Shown in pieces: positions 20,000-31,231 of a DNA stretch of 64,000 nt. The position numbers were made by a program, and so were the translations under genes. The stretch is from Isoperla grammatica. Taxonomy: Eukaryota > Arthropoda > Insecta > Plecoptera > Perlodidae. The notes beneath the pieces are model-generated. The model was not told where the DNA came from and did not search any database. It saw only the letters and a list, made by a program, of their open reading frames with translations. The DNA lies in contig CAMDTW010000568.1 in the NCBI GenBank assembly GCA_945910005.1, positions 37,874 to 101,873 of the forward strand, written 5' to 3'. Numbering within the stretch: the first letter of the stretch is position 1; the number at the start of each line of letters is the position of its first letter.

Positions 20000-20581
20000 T
20001 TAACCTGTGTTTACTAATAGTTGATTCGGGAGCTGCCTCAATGAGTAACCTTTTTGTGGTGTTAGTAAACTCTGTTGTGTCATGTTTGACACTGCATTGC
20101 TCCACTTTCACGGGACAAAATTCGAAGAGTGGTTTGTCTCATATACAGAGAGTGATGGGGCTTTCTTCTGACTCCATAGACATTGTAGATCTGTCACCGA
20201 CAAACCATCAAGTGAGCTCAAAACATTCCTGAAACAATCATAACCAGAATTTCCACTTTTGGGATTCCATTAGACAAGTACCATACTTGTGCAATTCAAT
20301 TTTCTAACAAAAACATGTTGCATGTAGGCATGGTGGCATATTGTGTAAGAGGCCTTACATAGAAAGTTGAAAATGAAAAATTGCTTGGAGGCGGATTCGA
20401 AAGCTTTTTGTATGTACATCAGTTCAATTCATTTAGACATATTTCATTGTTGTACTGGTACGGCCTAGGCCTAGGTCTATTCTATAGGCCTTACCTAAGC
20501 AAAACCACGAAATTTGATCTAGAACTTACGTCATTGGTTTTCGAGAAACAAAGAATGCATAAAGGAATTTCTACTAAACTT

Positions 20582-21310
20582 GATGGGAACTTGATTTCAA
20601 CAACACATTTTTCCTGCCCAGGACCCCTATTCTGTTATTTCCCGAAATGGATCCGTGCCGATTCCAAAGCGTGTATATTAGTCGTTCCCATATCGGGCTT
20701 AGAGAAAATAGCGATTCCATAGCGTAGTCCGATATGGGTAGGCCGATATGGGACTGCCGAGCCGAGGACATCACACAGAGACGAATTTAAAGCTAGGTCA
20801 GTAATTACGTGTATAGTTTGACATAACCTCAACAAAATAATATTTAATACAGTAAATTATAGAAAATAATTTCAACTTACGACGTACAATATTTCCTCGT
20901 TAGAATCTAAATCGTCTCCTAGTTTTCGCTGAAAACAAATGTCAATAAGCTAAACACAACGTTTAACACGCATATCGGCCTAGAAAGAGGTGTTTGAACC
21001 AGGCCAAAGCGAAACTTTTGACGGGAAGCAACCTCGCTAACCACTACGCTTCGGACGGAATTGGAAATAGACGCGACATTTTTAAAAGCAATTTAATAGA
21101 AGAAATTACATTAAAACTATTATGTTATGTTAAAACAAAATCTTGAATATCGATTTCACGATGCAAAGAGGTGTGTATCCATTCCGGGATTTACGGATCC
21201 ATTCCAGGCAATATTTGCCGGATTGGATCCAGAAAAAGTTACAAAATCGCTTTCGCCCGCTTTCGATCCATATCGGCCCGGATCCAAACGGGATAGTTAC
21301 AGAATGGGGG
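20582..21310. other. No gene seen; one tRNA-like stretch
   Basis: No coding evidence. On the minus strand near 20985-21056 the sequence GCGTAGTGGTTAGCGAGG resembles an A box and TGGTTCAAACACC a degenerate B box, so this may be a tRNA-derived SINE head or tRNA pseudogene. The stems do not close well. Confidence 0.3.
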
Positions 21311-21616
21311 TCCAGGGACTGCTACCTTATCGTGGTGGGCAGGTTTGCGTGCTTTGTTGATCCCGAGAGCTATGCCGGCGGAAGCGTATGCTTCTGGTAG
21401 GGCCACCCTAGACTGGTCGAGGAGGAGAAGTCAGACGAAGTGCAGTCCACAACCTCCCCCCTCCCTTTTCCTCCCCCTTCTAATTTTTCACCCCGCCCTC
21501 CTACTTGCCCCTTTCCTCCAAACAGCCCCCTATTGCCTCTTCATCTATCACCCACTCATTGTCTCGATTAGCCTCGTTGCAAAAATATGAGACGTTAATC
21601 CCAAATATCAATCAAC
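21311..21616 (+). mobile_element. SINE-A subfamily 2 (short-body), damaged 5' end
   Basis: Head A is present from AGGGACTGC, but the first P1 strand of the ribozyme is replaced (GGGGGTCC). The body is the shorter variant with TTCCTCCAAACAGCCCC instead of the usual middle, and it ends AAATATCAATCAAC. The same short body occurs at 61066-61306. Confidence 0.8.
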
Positions 21617-22500
21617 AACACATTTTTCGTAGTCCAGGCCTAGGTCTGTAGGCCCTTATTCTCTCATCGTGGCTATGAAATAAAAAATGGTAAAAGGCAT
21701 ATAGTTTTATAAGACATGTAGGCCTGTTTGTTTTTTTCTGGAATAGCTAAGCCTTCGTCAGGCAGGTCCGATCTTCTTTAAGCAGTAGGGGCGTAGTAGC
21801 CTCTACGTTACCATGCTTACGTCTAGATTTACCCACCTGTTCAAAAACCACAAAATGGCTGCAATGTGCTGGCATTTGCTTAATTCTCCATCTTTGCATG
21901 TACACTTGAAGGGCATTATCTTCCCTTATCGTCATGTTCTTCCCTCCAACTCACGGGTAATTACGTGTAGATCTCGTGACATAGCACTGGTTTCTAGGCA
22001 TAATGCCACCACCTGTATAATGTTGTTCTTTCGGGATTTGCATCCACAAGAAATTAGCAGTCCACATTAAGAATACATTCACCTTCATTTAAGTTACGAG
22101 AACATGTGTCTGCTTCCAAAAAATTCCGAATAGCGTAAATAAACTTTGCTTAGATGCGTAGCCATCATATTGCACTTGACACACCCTCTACAGAAGCGAC
22201 CTCATCGTCCGCGCCATCTTGGATTTCTCACGGTACCACTAACGCTATCTGTTGGCTATTTTAAAGTCGACTTTGGCTTATATTTTGTGTATATATATAC
22301 GTTATGGCGTTGCAATCACGATTTATTGAATGTATGGTATAAATGTGGTCAAACCATAAACCTGTACAACATTATACATGTGTAATAACAAGAGCAACAA
22401 CATACATAACAATTTCGACAGCAAAAATACGTAAACTTCAGGGTTCATGTGAGCACCGTCAGATCCAAATACCCAAATCAACCCATTAAGTGTCACACTG
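21617..22500. other. No gene recognised
   Basis: Short frames on both strands show no motif. Since Copia pieces follow immediately at 22501, part of this may be Copia 3' sequence, but no LTR pair was found. Confidence 0.35.
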
Positions 22501-23545
22501 CTAACAGCAACTAGATTTGCACACAGGAACATGCACAACATTAGCTAACTTTTTGTGTTCCGACACATTTGCCAGTTTTACCTCAACTTCACTAATATCA
22601 CCACTGTTAGTAGTACCACCGTTTGCCACTGTAACATCTGCTGGAGAACACCATGAACGATTATGCATCCAATCTGCGTGAGGCGTTATCGTAGCTCTCG
22701 CCCCCAAATCGAGAAGCCATTCTCGTGATTCCACTTTCACTGACATTGCTGAGAACATATTCTATGCAGTGAGTCCTTTCTTCTCTGGAGCTGCCTTCTG
22801 CTTCTTATCTTGAGATACACCAACCTTATTTCCATGACCCTCGTTAGATTCTATGTCAAGTTAATCGGCATTCCGATGACTTGTGTCCCTCTTCGTGACA
22901 TCTACAACATCTTCACTGACATTTCTTCTGTCTAGGTTTCTTTTTATTGCTGCCACCCTTTGAAATGTACAAAGCTGCTGTACTCTTTTCATCGCTAACT
23001 CTTTTGGAATTCACATGAAGCAATCTGGTCTTTACTTGATCACTTGTAAGTTTTTCAGAACTAACCTCCAAAGGCATGACTATTTAGCGGGTCATAACTA
23101 CTCGGCAAGCCACTCAACAGAATTACAGCAAGGAATTCATCATCCATAGGATAACCTACATAAGTCAGTTGCAAATTGAGAGACTCAGGGACATGACCGT
23201 GTTTACATATTCCTCCATTGACTGAAATTGATCTGCTTTCATGCTGAATAAATGAATGAATGCTCTTCATATACCTAACCGTCTCATTAGACTTGTATCC
23301 ACGAAAGCTTTCACAAGGCGCTCCCACGTGTTCTTTGCTGTTGTACTTGCTGTTGTAAACTTCTTACACGTACAATACAGAATGGATGTAGACTATGCTT
23401 TATCTTGGTTCTTGCCCTTTCATCTGTATCTTCGTCAACAGTTTCGATCTTCTTTCTTTTCAGGCTTGACGGCAGTCCACACCTTTTTTTGACGTACGTA
23501 CATTTCCATTGCAATTTTCCAAGTAGCAAAATTCGAACGTCCACC
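22501..23545 (-). pseudogene. Ty1/Copia gag-protease remnant
   Basis: Reading on the minus strand, 23545-23311 resembles the N-terminal Copia gag (KLQWKCTYV, then DERARTKIKHSL). 23327-23061 continues gag (KSNETVRYMKSIHSFI and then AVILLSGLPSSYDPL). 22758-22501 is the Copia aspartic protease region (REWLLDLGARATITPHADWM, then LANVVHVP). The protease has DLG where DSG/DTG is expected. Pieces are in several frames with stops between, and no RT or integrase follows to the left, so it is a degraded fragment. Confidence 0.65.
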
Positions 23546-23787
23546 CAGTCTTTCCAAATTCATGAATTTGGTTGCCATCGTGATGTGTATCACTCGCAAA
23601 CACGGAACACCACATAATTATGGAATTCTGACTTTCCGATCACGCACAAGGGCTAGGCCTAGGGTAGGCCTACACATGATGTTCACCGACTTGCCGTACG
23701 CTGGCGATCCACATCTAACTCGACTAAGAACGAACTTCACAACTCTTCTAATCACAATAGGTAGTCCATAATGTTTCACTTCACTTT

Positions 23788-23983
23788 ACATCCTACCTGG
23801 GTCCATAACCTATTGAATTTTTTTCAGTTGGGTCAGATTAAAAATGAACTTATAACATACTTCTATAGACCATGTTTATTGGGAACATCCTACCTGGGTC
23901 CATAACCTATTGAATTTTGTTCAGTTGGGTCAGATTAAAAATGAACTTATAACATACTTCTATAGACCATGTTTATTGGGAAC
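23788..23983. repeat. Two tandem copies of a 98-bp unit
   Basis: CATCCTACCTGGGTCCATAA starts near 23788 and again near 23887. The two units differ mainly by one T in a T-run, so the duplication is recent. Confidence 0.85.
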
Positions 23984-24729
23984 AAACGGAAGTGGTGCAA
24001 AAAAAATCTTGCCAACATAAGAAGAAGAATAAGATCCTTCCAGCATCAAAACCCTTTAAAGTAAATACCTCTGTACTATTTTCTTGCAGACTGTTCGAGA
24101 GTGTTTCCCCCCAACCTCCTACAAGATTTTGGTGTCGCAGTTCATTAAGGATGCAATCATGCAGAGAGACTATGGTTAGGGAGTTCTGCAGTTGTTTCTT
24201 GTATGTTTTTTTAAACGCGCAAATACTTGAATGTCTGATAACAACAAAGTAGTTTTACGTTACAAAGATCAGTTAAAATCGCAAAGAATCCTTTCGTTTC
24301 CAGACCCTTAGGAGACGCCTGAAAATACAGTACTAAAGTGCGCCATAACGTCAAAACACTATTAATCTACGTGAATGAAAATTCACTCCAACGATTTTCG
24401 AAGAGCTTGGGTATGTGTTAAAGTGTTGTTGAATGTCTGCATGAGATTTCCTTCAATTCTTTTGTACGTAGCCCAGATTTATGAAAAAATGACGATAAAC
24501 TTACAAGTTTTTGGAAAATGTTACTGACTTCCTATACGTTTGCACTCACACTTTCCCATGCTTACTGAGCTCGGTGAGCTGCACATGTTAATGGAACTTG
24601 GCCTCCCGCAGACTTTATGTCTTTTTCTAAAGTTCGTCTCTACCCAAGATGTACGTCGGTAAAGAGGAATCCTCAAAGGGAGGCTTATTTCCCGCTCACT
24701 GTGCAAGAAGCTTTTAACGAGGAAGGATG
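23984..24729. other. No gene seen
   Basis: Short unrelated frames only. It ends at the 5-bp target GGATG (24725-24729) used by the Gypsy element. Confidence 0.35.
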
Positions 24730-24936
24730 TGTCATAGAGTAAGCCTACCTAAGTTTCTAAGGCGGTGGAAGTGGGCGTGGTGGACGGAAGAGAGGTTTTG
24801 GTTTTGTGTTCCGGTTTCATGTACAGAGTCTGAGATAGCCATCGTGCGGAATAAACGTACAATGAAGTGTTCTCCGATTGTAGCCTACAGTAATTGATTA
24901 TCCATTAACATCCTTTAAATCCCAAGATCTACAACA
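24730..24936 (+). repeat. Gypsy 5' LTR
   Basis: It starts TGTCATAGAG and ends CTACAACA. The segment CGGAATAAACG could act as a polyadenylation signal (AATAAA). The next base is a one-nucleotide spacer before the primer site. Confidence 0.93.
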
Positions 24937-24937
24937 G

Positions 24938-24955
24938 TGGCGACGAGGATGGGAT
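24938..24955 (+). other. Gypsy primer binding site, tRNA-Ser(GCU) type
   Basis: TGGCGACGAGGATGGGAT is complementary to a tRNA 3' end of the form ATCCCATCCTCGTCG-CCA. That matches the acceptor and T-stem of animal tRNA-Ser(GCU), whose 5' end is GACGAGG. It was recognised from memory of the tRNA and is therefore an inference. Confidence 0.75.
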
Positions 24956-25102
24956 ATACGGCGATCTAGTTGTGGATACGAGGATTCAAGGTAGACCCTA
25001 GGCTAGGCTAGGCGAATGGAGGCCTAGGCCTATGCTGCACATAGTTGTGCATTATCCAGATTCAAGCGTGAGACGCGGTTTGTGTCTAGGCCTAGGATCA
25101 GG

Positions 25103-28072
25103 ATGGCTCAGAAGGGGCTAGGACATTTCGATGTGTCTACCAATGATATTTCCACATGGTTGATGCGGTTTGATTGCTTATTGAAGAGGAAACATGTCAC
25201 GGAAGCTGCATAGCAGGTGGCATGGTTAATAGACCATCTGGGAGGAGCGGCCTGTGAGAGGCTGAAGGATCAAACATTCCCGCAGATACCTACCGAGAAA
25301 ACTTACGTACAACTGGTAACCCTACTGAAAGACATGTATACGCCGAAACGGATCCAGCGCGCGGAACGCCGGAATTTCAGTTCTAGAACGAGGCATGAGG
25401 GTGAGTCCTTCACTGACTATGCTCTTGCTCTGAAGAAACTGTCTGCAACTTGTGGATTTGGCCTAGAATTAGGGGAGCGGCTAACAGATCAATTTCTTCA
25501 TGGACTTAAAGATGAAGATATTGCTGCCAAGTTGGCCCTGGAAACTATACCGTTTGAGGAACTTTTAGCCAAGGCATGTATGTATGAAAGAGCTACACAG
25601 TATGCAAAATATGGGGTAAGTGAAACTTCTACCATATCGGCAATAAAACATAGTTCCAGTAAAGGGAAACCGGTTAACCATTCCAAAGGGAAGTCTAAAA
25701 AGACTGAGCCGAAGGGAGGTTGTTATGCTTGTGGGGGGCCTCATTTCAAAACTAATTGCCCGAATAAGGGAAGCGCATGTTTCAAATGTGGGAAGAGTGG
25801 CCATTTTGCAAAGTTTTGCAAGGGAGGTCACCAGTCTTGGGGCAAGGTTAAGCAAGTAGACGAGGAAGATGAAAGCCCTGATATCAATACCGTAGCACAG
25901 ATAGTTGATCGAGAAACTAGAACTCGGACAGATGATTTGGATTTGTTTCAAATTGTGAGCGACCACTCTGGTCGTAAGAAGGTGCAGTTGTACCTGAATG
26001 GATCGTTGGTCACGATGGAAGTAGATTCTGCCGCTAGTGCTAGTGTTATTGGCGAGGAGTTGTATGAACGATGTTTCAAGGATAAACTTTTGACACCTAC
26101 AAAAGCATTACGAGGTTGCACGGGTCATACGCTAGACTTGAAGGGGGAGTTTCTAGTAGACGTTCAATATGGAAAACAGAAAGCGACATTACCTTTAGTC
26201 GTAGCCAAGGGAAAATTTTCATCGTTGATGGGCATTCCATGGTTGGAGGTTATACAATTGCCCTGGAGTGAGATTTTTCCACCGAAAGTATTGTCCGTAA
26301 GGAATGACGAGAAACCGTTAGAAGTCCAGTATCCAAATGTGTTCGGAAGGAAAGTAGGACCAATCAAGGGGTACGAAGCAAATCTTGTGCTTAAATCAGA
26401 TGCTGTACCAGTGTTTCTGGCACATCGTACCGTTCCGATTCCGATGAGAGAGCGAGTGGCTCAGGAGTTGTATGATATGGTTAAAAAGGGATATTTAGAA
26501 ACGACAACATCGAAAGTATGGGGTACACCGATTGTTGTGATTCCAAAAGCTAATGGATCACTTAGAATTTGTGGAGATTACAGTGTTACAGTAAATCCAA
26601 ACTTAAGTATGGAACACTACCCCTTACCCCTGATTGATGATTTATCGACTGTATCGGGACAAGTGTTTTGTGTCTTGGACATGGCTCAAGCTTATTTGCA
26701 GCTTAAAGTAAGCCCAGAATCACAGAAAATCTTGACGTTAAGCACTCACGTAGGGAGTTTCAAATGTCTACGTTTGCCATACGGAATTGCATCGGCACCA
26801 GCCGTTTTTCAAAACATGATGTCTCAGATTCTAGTCGGGATTGAGGGAATATTTATCTATCTCGATGATATTTTGGTGACTGGTTATTCTCTCGAGCAGT
26901 GTAAGAAGAGATTGCATCAAGTATTGCTCAGACTTGAGGAAGCAAATGTTTGTTTGAAAAAGGATAAATGTGTTTTCTTTGCAAAACGTGTAAAATTTTT
27001 GGGTCATATTATTGATGGCCAAGGCCTACATGTAGATGAAGACCGTGTGACAGCCATACGAAACGCTAAGGAACCCACATCAGTTTCCGAATTGCGTTCT
27101 TTCTTGGGGTTGGTGAATTTCTATTCAAAATTCATACCAGATGGTGTCACAGTCTTGCATCCATTGTACCGCTTATTAGAAAAAGAAGCTATATGGGTAT
27201 GGGAAAAGGAGCAACGTAACGCATTCAAGAAATGTGTAGAAATTCTAACAAGTGAGCGCGTGTTGATTCCTTACTCATTAGACCTACCATTGAGACTAAC
27301 ATGTGATGCGTCACAGAACGGAGCAGGCGCAGTTCTATCACATTGTTGTCCGGATAATACGGAACGTCCTATTTGCTTTGCATCTAAGACATTTTCAAAG
27401 GCTGAAAAGGGATATGCTCAAGTAGAAAGAGGATCAGCTGCCATTATTTTTGGAGTTAAAAAGTTCCATAAATATTTATGGGGCAGAGAATTCGAGTTGG
27501 TTACTGACCATAGTTCGTTGACAATAATCTTTGGGCCCAAATCTGCTGTCAAACCTTTAGCGGCGGTAAGATTACAACGTTGGGCAGTGCTATTAGGAGC
27601 TTATCAATACAAAATCAAGTATAAGAAATGGGAAGATATCCCACATGCGGACGCATTGAGTCGAATGCCGATTCCGGATGAGACACAAATCGAGTCACCA
27701 GAAAATGATGTATGTCTAGTTGACTTTGTAGATCTACCTCTCACAGCTAGCGAAATTGCTTCCGCTACTACGAGAGATCCAATGTTAGCCAAGGTCGCAG
27801 CTTACATTCATCACGGTTGGCCTAAAGAAGTAGAAGATCCGATGATAGATGCGTACAAACGAAGGCAACTCGAACTATCGCTCAATTTTGGTTGTATAAC
27901 GTGGGGCCAGAGAGTTATCATACCTCAAGGACTGCGAGATCAAGTTAAACACCTGCTACACGACCAACACCCTGGATCCAGTAGGATGAAGAATCTTGCG
28001 AGAGGATACGTATGGTGGCCTGGGTTAGACGCCGAGCTCGAGCAGTTAGTACGACAATGTGACGTCTGTTAA
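25103..28072 (+). CDS. pol: Gypsy gag-protease-RT-RNase H polyprotein, with an in-frame TAG near its start
   Basis: The ATG at 25103 starts MAQKGLGHFDVST, a typical gag start. TAG at 25211-25213 interrupts after 36 codons, and the frame is then open to TAA at 28070-28072. Gag knuckles lie near residues 209-243 (CYACGGPHFKTNC, then canonical CFKCGKSGHFAKFC). The protease active site near 307 reads VDSAASASVIG, so the usual DSG/DTG is DSA. RT has the YLDDILVTG box near 585. RNase H acidic positions are LTCDAS near 733, AQVERG and VTDHSSL. The integrase zinc region (HPGSSRMKNLARGYVWWPG) ends at CDVC, immediately before TAA. The DSA protease and the stops suggest a defective copy. Confidence 0.92.
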
Positions 28073-29155
28073 AAGATCCAGCATTCGGTACCTGAAGTTC
28101 CCGTTGTGCCATGGAACTGGCCTAAGAAGAGGTGGGAGAGGATTCATGTGGATTTTGCCGAAAAAGAAAATGTAAAATTCTTGGTAGTATGGGACAGCCA
28201 TTCAAAGTGGCCTGAAGTCAAAATTATGTCGTCAACTACTGCTGAGAAGACGACGGAAGTTCTCCGATCGATGTTTGCAACGTGGGGTTTGCCAGAAGTA
28301 CTTGTTTCCGACAACGGACCCCCGTTCCAATCTGCGGTGTTTGAGAAATTCTTACAAGAAAATGGTATCCAACATGCCTTTTCTCCACCGTATCACCCTC
28401 GATCGAATGGTCAAGCCGAAAAAGGCGTGCAAGATTTGAAACGAGCGTTACATAAATCACTGTTGGACTCCGAAACATCTGGAAGAAGCGTCCAGCACCG
28501 AGTGGATGCATTCCTATTCGCATATCGTAACACCCCGCACACCATCACAGGATGCAGCCCTGCTGAGATGTTTTTGGGGAGGAAACCTAGAACAAAGCTC
28601 ACGCTGTTGAGTCCATATGTGGCCATACAACAGAAAATGGCCATACAACAGAAGAAAACGCAAGACAAACCGACATCTAAGATGAGAGTTTTTGAGCCGG
28701 GAGACCTAGTATGGGTGCAGTCCGTAACGCATCGTAAACACTATTGGGAGCCAGGAGTAATAGTGAAACCGGTTTCCATGGTATCATACGACGTAAAGAT
28801 TGGTAATCAAGTTCGACCCAATTGTGCGGTAAAATATTTACGTGCTCGAGACAAACTAGATCCTAATCCCAATCAGGGTCAGAGTTTTGTCTCTATACCG
28901 TCACATCCATCTGTAGATTTTCAAGGGACGGCTGCTGAGAAGGAGGACGCAGCGCCAGAATCGTCGCCGGTTGCCCGTGAGCAACGCCAGTCGTCTCCGC
29001 AACAATCTCAGTCTCCTGTGGGGTCCACTCTGGTAACGCCTCCTAGTTCGTCAGATGCCAGTTCAGCCCAAGGTGTTGCTGACCAGACTCCGGTTCGAGT
29101 CAGAGTGGGGCGCGAAAGAAGACTTCCATCTCACTTAAAGGACTTTGTTTTGTGA
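28073..29155 (+). CDS. pol: Gypsy integrase core and C-terminus, after in-frame TAA
   Basis: The frame continues directly from the preceding one after TAA. It carries HVDFAE (first Asp), LVSDNGPPFQ (second Asp) and NGQAEKG (Glu) with exactly 35 residues between the second Asp and the Glu, so the D,D-35-E triad is complete. A GPY-like C-terminal segment (KHYWEPGVIVKPVSMVSYDV) and a Ser/Gln-rich tail follow. The frame ends at 29155, about 95 bp before the polypurine tract. There is no chromodomain. Confidence 0.92.
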   Translation, partial: KIQHSVPEVPVVPWNWPKKRWERIHVDFAEKENVKFLVVWDSHSKWPEVKIMSSTTAEKTTEVLRSMFATWGLPEVLVSDNGPPFQSAVFEKFLQENGIQHAFSPPYHPRSNGQAEKGVQDLKRALHKSLLDSETSGRSVQHRVDAFLFAYRNTPHTITGCSPAEMFLGRKPRTKLTLLSPYVAIQQKMAIQQKKTQDKPTSKMRVFEPGDLVWVQSVTHRKHYWEPGVIVKPVSMVSYDVKIGNQVRPNCAVKYLRARDKLDPNPNQGQSFVSIPSHPSVDFQGTAAEKEDAAPESSPVAREQRQSSPQQSQSPVGSTLVTPPSSSDASSAQGVADQTPVRVRVGRERRLPSHLKDFVL

Positions 29156-29250
29156 ATGGGTATTAGTAGTAAAATGTATTAGTACTCATAGTTATGATTT
29201 GTTTTGCTGAGAATTGCTATGTATAATTTCATGAGTAGACTTCATTTTTA

Positions 29251-29261
29251 GTGGAAGGGAG
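29251..29261 (+). other. Gypsy polypurine tract
   Basis: GTGGAAGGGAG lies directly before the 3' LTR. Confidence 0.75.
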
Positions 29262-29468
29262 TGTCATAGAGTAAGCCTACCTAAGTTTCTAAGGCGGTGG
29301 AATTGGGCGTGGTGGACGGAAGAGAGGTTTTGGTTTTGTGTTCCGGTTTCATGTACAGAGTCTGAGATAGCCATCGTGCGGAATAAACGTACAATGAAGT
29401 GTTCTCCGATTGTAGCCTACAGTAATTGATTATCCATTAACATCCTTTAAATCCCAAGATCTACAACA
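29262..29468 (+). repeat. Gypsy 3' LTR
   Basis: Same length as the 5' LTR with one visible substitution. It is followed by the target duplicate GGATG. Confidence 0.93.
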
Positions 29469-30937
29469 GGATGCACAGTTTTTAACTACTGACCACCAAT
29501 GATTCCTATTCAAATAACAAAAACCAACCGCTTGAAAATAGCGACGACGGGAGCTCAGGATTCGGTTCTTTTTCAAAGAGTCGGCCATAATTATCTCTTG
29601 CTCAAGAAAAATGACCATCACTAATGAATGCTATTTTACTACTTTTCTTACGAACCCATTATAAAAATGGATAATCCTGAATATTTATGGTCGAAGGTCC
29701 GTGTGGTTTTGAGCTGTCTTTACTATGTTAGAAGGTGTGGTTTGCCATATAAAGGGGATGATTGACAGCATTAGTATGCAACAATAGGGCACTAGCAACA
29801 CCAACAGACAACAATGGAACAAATGAATTGAAGTGATGGACACACAATCAGCTGTCAAAATAATAAAATTGCAACCATAGAAATAAAAACAAGTGTAGGA
29901 ATTGTAACTACTCGTCATTTAAAACTTTTAATGATAGACAACAACTAAGTGAAAGTTTTGTGTGTGTATTTGTTTGATTTTTGTGTTGTTTTCCAAAATC
30001 AGAAGAAATTATTTTTTGACAGCTTGTTGTTTGTCCATCGATTCAATTCATTTGTTTCATTGTTGTCTTTTGGTGTTGCTAGTGCCCTATAAGAAACACT
30101 GAAACAGTTCCTGTTAGTTCGCATTTTGCCGGCGTGTATCTTGAATTGGGATGGAGAATAGTATTGGTGACCACAATCCATTTTGTCACCCGTATTTATA
30201 CTTGCGCCCGCAGTGAATAATAAAGACGTTTGACAAAGAATGTCATTCGTTTCCCCGAGAGTTGTTATGGCTGTTTTGATTGCGTCATCAACCAGTAGTA
30301 CCTCGCTCCACTTGTTCACAGACGCTAGCATAAATGGTTTCTTTCTCGCCATTTTCGAGAACGACTTTTGCTAAAACATATATTTTGTCCACGTGGGTTC
30401 TGTCCACTGAGCCGTTCTATCAGCACGTAAAGACACAGCCAAGCACTGTCAAGCTTAGTTTTCACCCGTTTTTTTCGGCGGCAACAATGCTCGATAATAA
30501 TTGCAGATGAGCGTCGGGCGTGATAAATTGTTTCCAGTACATTAGGTTCGTTCAACAAATCGTGCTCCTATTTCCTCGCTTACACGTCGAGCAGGCCAGT
30601 TGTATGCCGACAAAGTTAAACGTTTGGCGTTATTAAATACGGCTATCATCATCTTGCCGATTTTGTCCGCCAAGTTTTCATTCGCGTTACTAATAGCCAA
30701 ATCTAACTCGTCTCTTGAGATGGAGCAGTTAAATTCTATATGCGATTTGGTTTTAGCGCTTCTTTGTGGTAATCTGTTTCAAAGTGAGCCTCGACATATT
30801 GTTTGCCATAACGAATGCCCCCTCCCTCTGATTGTGCTATTGCAGATGGTTTGTTGTTGTTATTATTATTGTTAAGGTAGCGTTTAACAATTTCATGAAA
30901 CTCGGTACAAGGTCGACAGTAAATGAAATGCCTCTTA
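29469..30937. other. Mostly anonymous sequence with two unidentified minus-strand frames
   Basis: Minus-strand frames at 30558-30325 and 30352-29999 (KMDCGHQYYSPSQFKIHAG) overlap end to start and could be one frameshifted gene. I do not recognise any domain, and the second frame overlaps a foldback arm, so I give no function. The rest shows nothing. Confidence 0.3.
29786..30088. repeat. Foldback with 55-bp arms
   Basis: 29786-29840 and 30034-30088 are reverse complements at roughly 51 of 55 positions (core GGGCACTAGCAACACCAA). The spacer is about 193 bp. No target duplication was found at the outer ends. Confidence 0.78.
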
Positions 30938-31231
30938 CGCCCGTCTGGTCCCGGGGAAGAATAGGCCCAGAGTGACTCTGCTAGTCGTAAGAGGCGACGA
31001 AAGGAGACCCTGTCCCTATCCCTCCACTGTCCCACGGAATATTTCTCCTCCCACTTGGCCCTGCCCTCCCTTGCTGGACTCCCGTATGACGACCCACGCG
31101 ACGTACAATTGATCTGATTTGGATGTGGCTTATTCTTCATCATCATCTTTCTCATCTTCATTATCACCCGCTCATCGTCTCGATTAGCCATTGTTGCAAA
31201 AATATGAGACGTTAAGCCTCATTAATCAATC
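30938..31231 (+). mobile_element. SINE-B with 13-bp target duplication
   Basis: Head B (CGCCCGTCTGGTCCCGGGG...) is followed by the common 3' body. Flanks GAAATGCCTCTTA at 30925-30937 and 31232-31244 match exactly, which fixes the head-B 5' end at or within a base or two of GCCCGTCTGG. Confidence 0.9.

Larger units (their letters stand above)
17755..20260 (-). pseudogene. YqaJ/SWIM gene remnant, copy B, heavily interrupted
   Basis: The YqaJ N-terminal exon (to 18483, acceptor TTTTAG) is split by a SINE and by a 133-bp retroposon. The preceding exon ends at 18877 with an intact AAG|GTGAGT donor and is itself split by the TTAA element 19076-19999. Beyond that, 20010-20240 resumes the sequence equivalent to 12040-12272. 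Frame breaks are numerous. It confirms the exon structure read in copy A. Confidence 0.6.
15611..20581 (+). repeat. Long direct repeat, copy B
   Basis: This is the partner of 678-12636. It lacks the BEL, LINE and first SINE insertions and so serves as the empty-site reference for them. Its own insertions are SINE-A (17938-18263), a short retroposon (18287-18419) and a TTAA-flanked element (19076-19999). Confidence 0.75.
24730..29468 (+). mobile_element. Complete Ty3/Gypsy LTR retrotransposon
   Basis: A 4,739-bp element with 207-bp LTRs differing at one position that I could find (GGAAGTGGG versus GGAATTGGG). It has a perfect 5-bp target duplication GGATG at 24725-24729 and 29469-29473, a primer site, a polypurine tract, and a single gag-pol frame broken by two stops. 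The short LTRs, tRNA-Ser type primer site and protein style resemble the mag/SURL group of invertebrate Gypsy elements. No env frame follows pol. Confidence 0.95.

Noticed and set aside
20985..21056. tRNA gene on the minus strand (A-box-like TAGTGGTTAGCG, B-box-like GGTTCAAACACC)
   Set aside because: The acceptor and anticodon stems do not pair convincingly. At most a tRNA-derived fragment.
2639..29468. An envelope gene that would make either LTR element an endogenous retrovirus or errantivirus
   Set aside because: Neither the BEL nor the Gypsy element has a frame between integrase and the 3' LTR. In both, coding ends within about 100 bp of the polypurine tract.
30938..31020. SINE head B as a hammerhead ribozyme (GTCG/CGAC hairpin followed by GAAA)
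   Set aside because: The CUGAUGA strand is absent (CTGCTA instead), and GAAA is not conserved among copies (CAAA, GGAA). No HDV-like strand order was found either.
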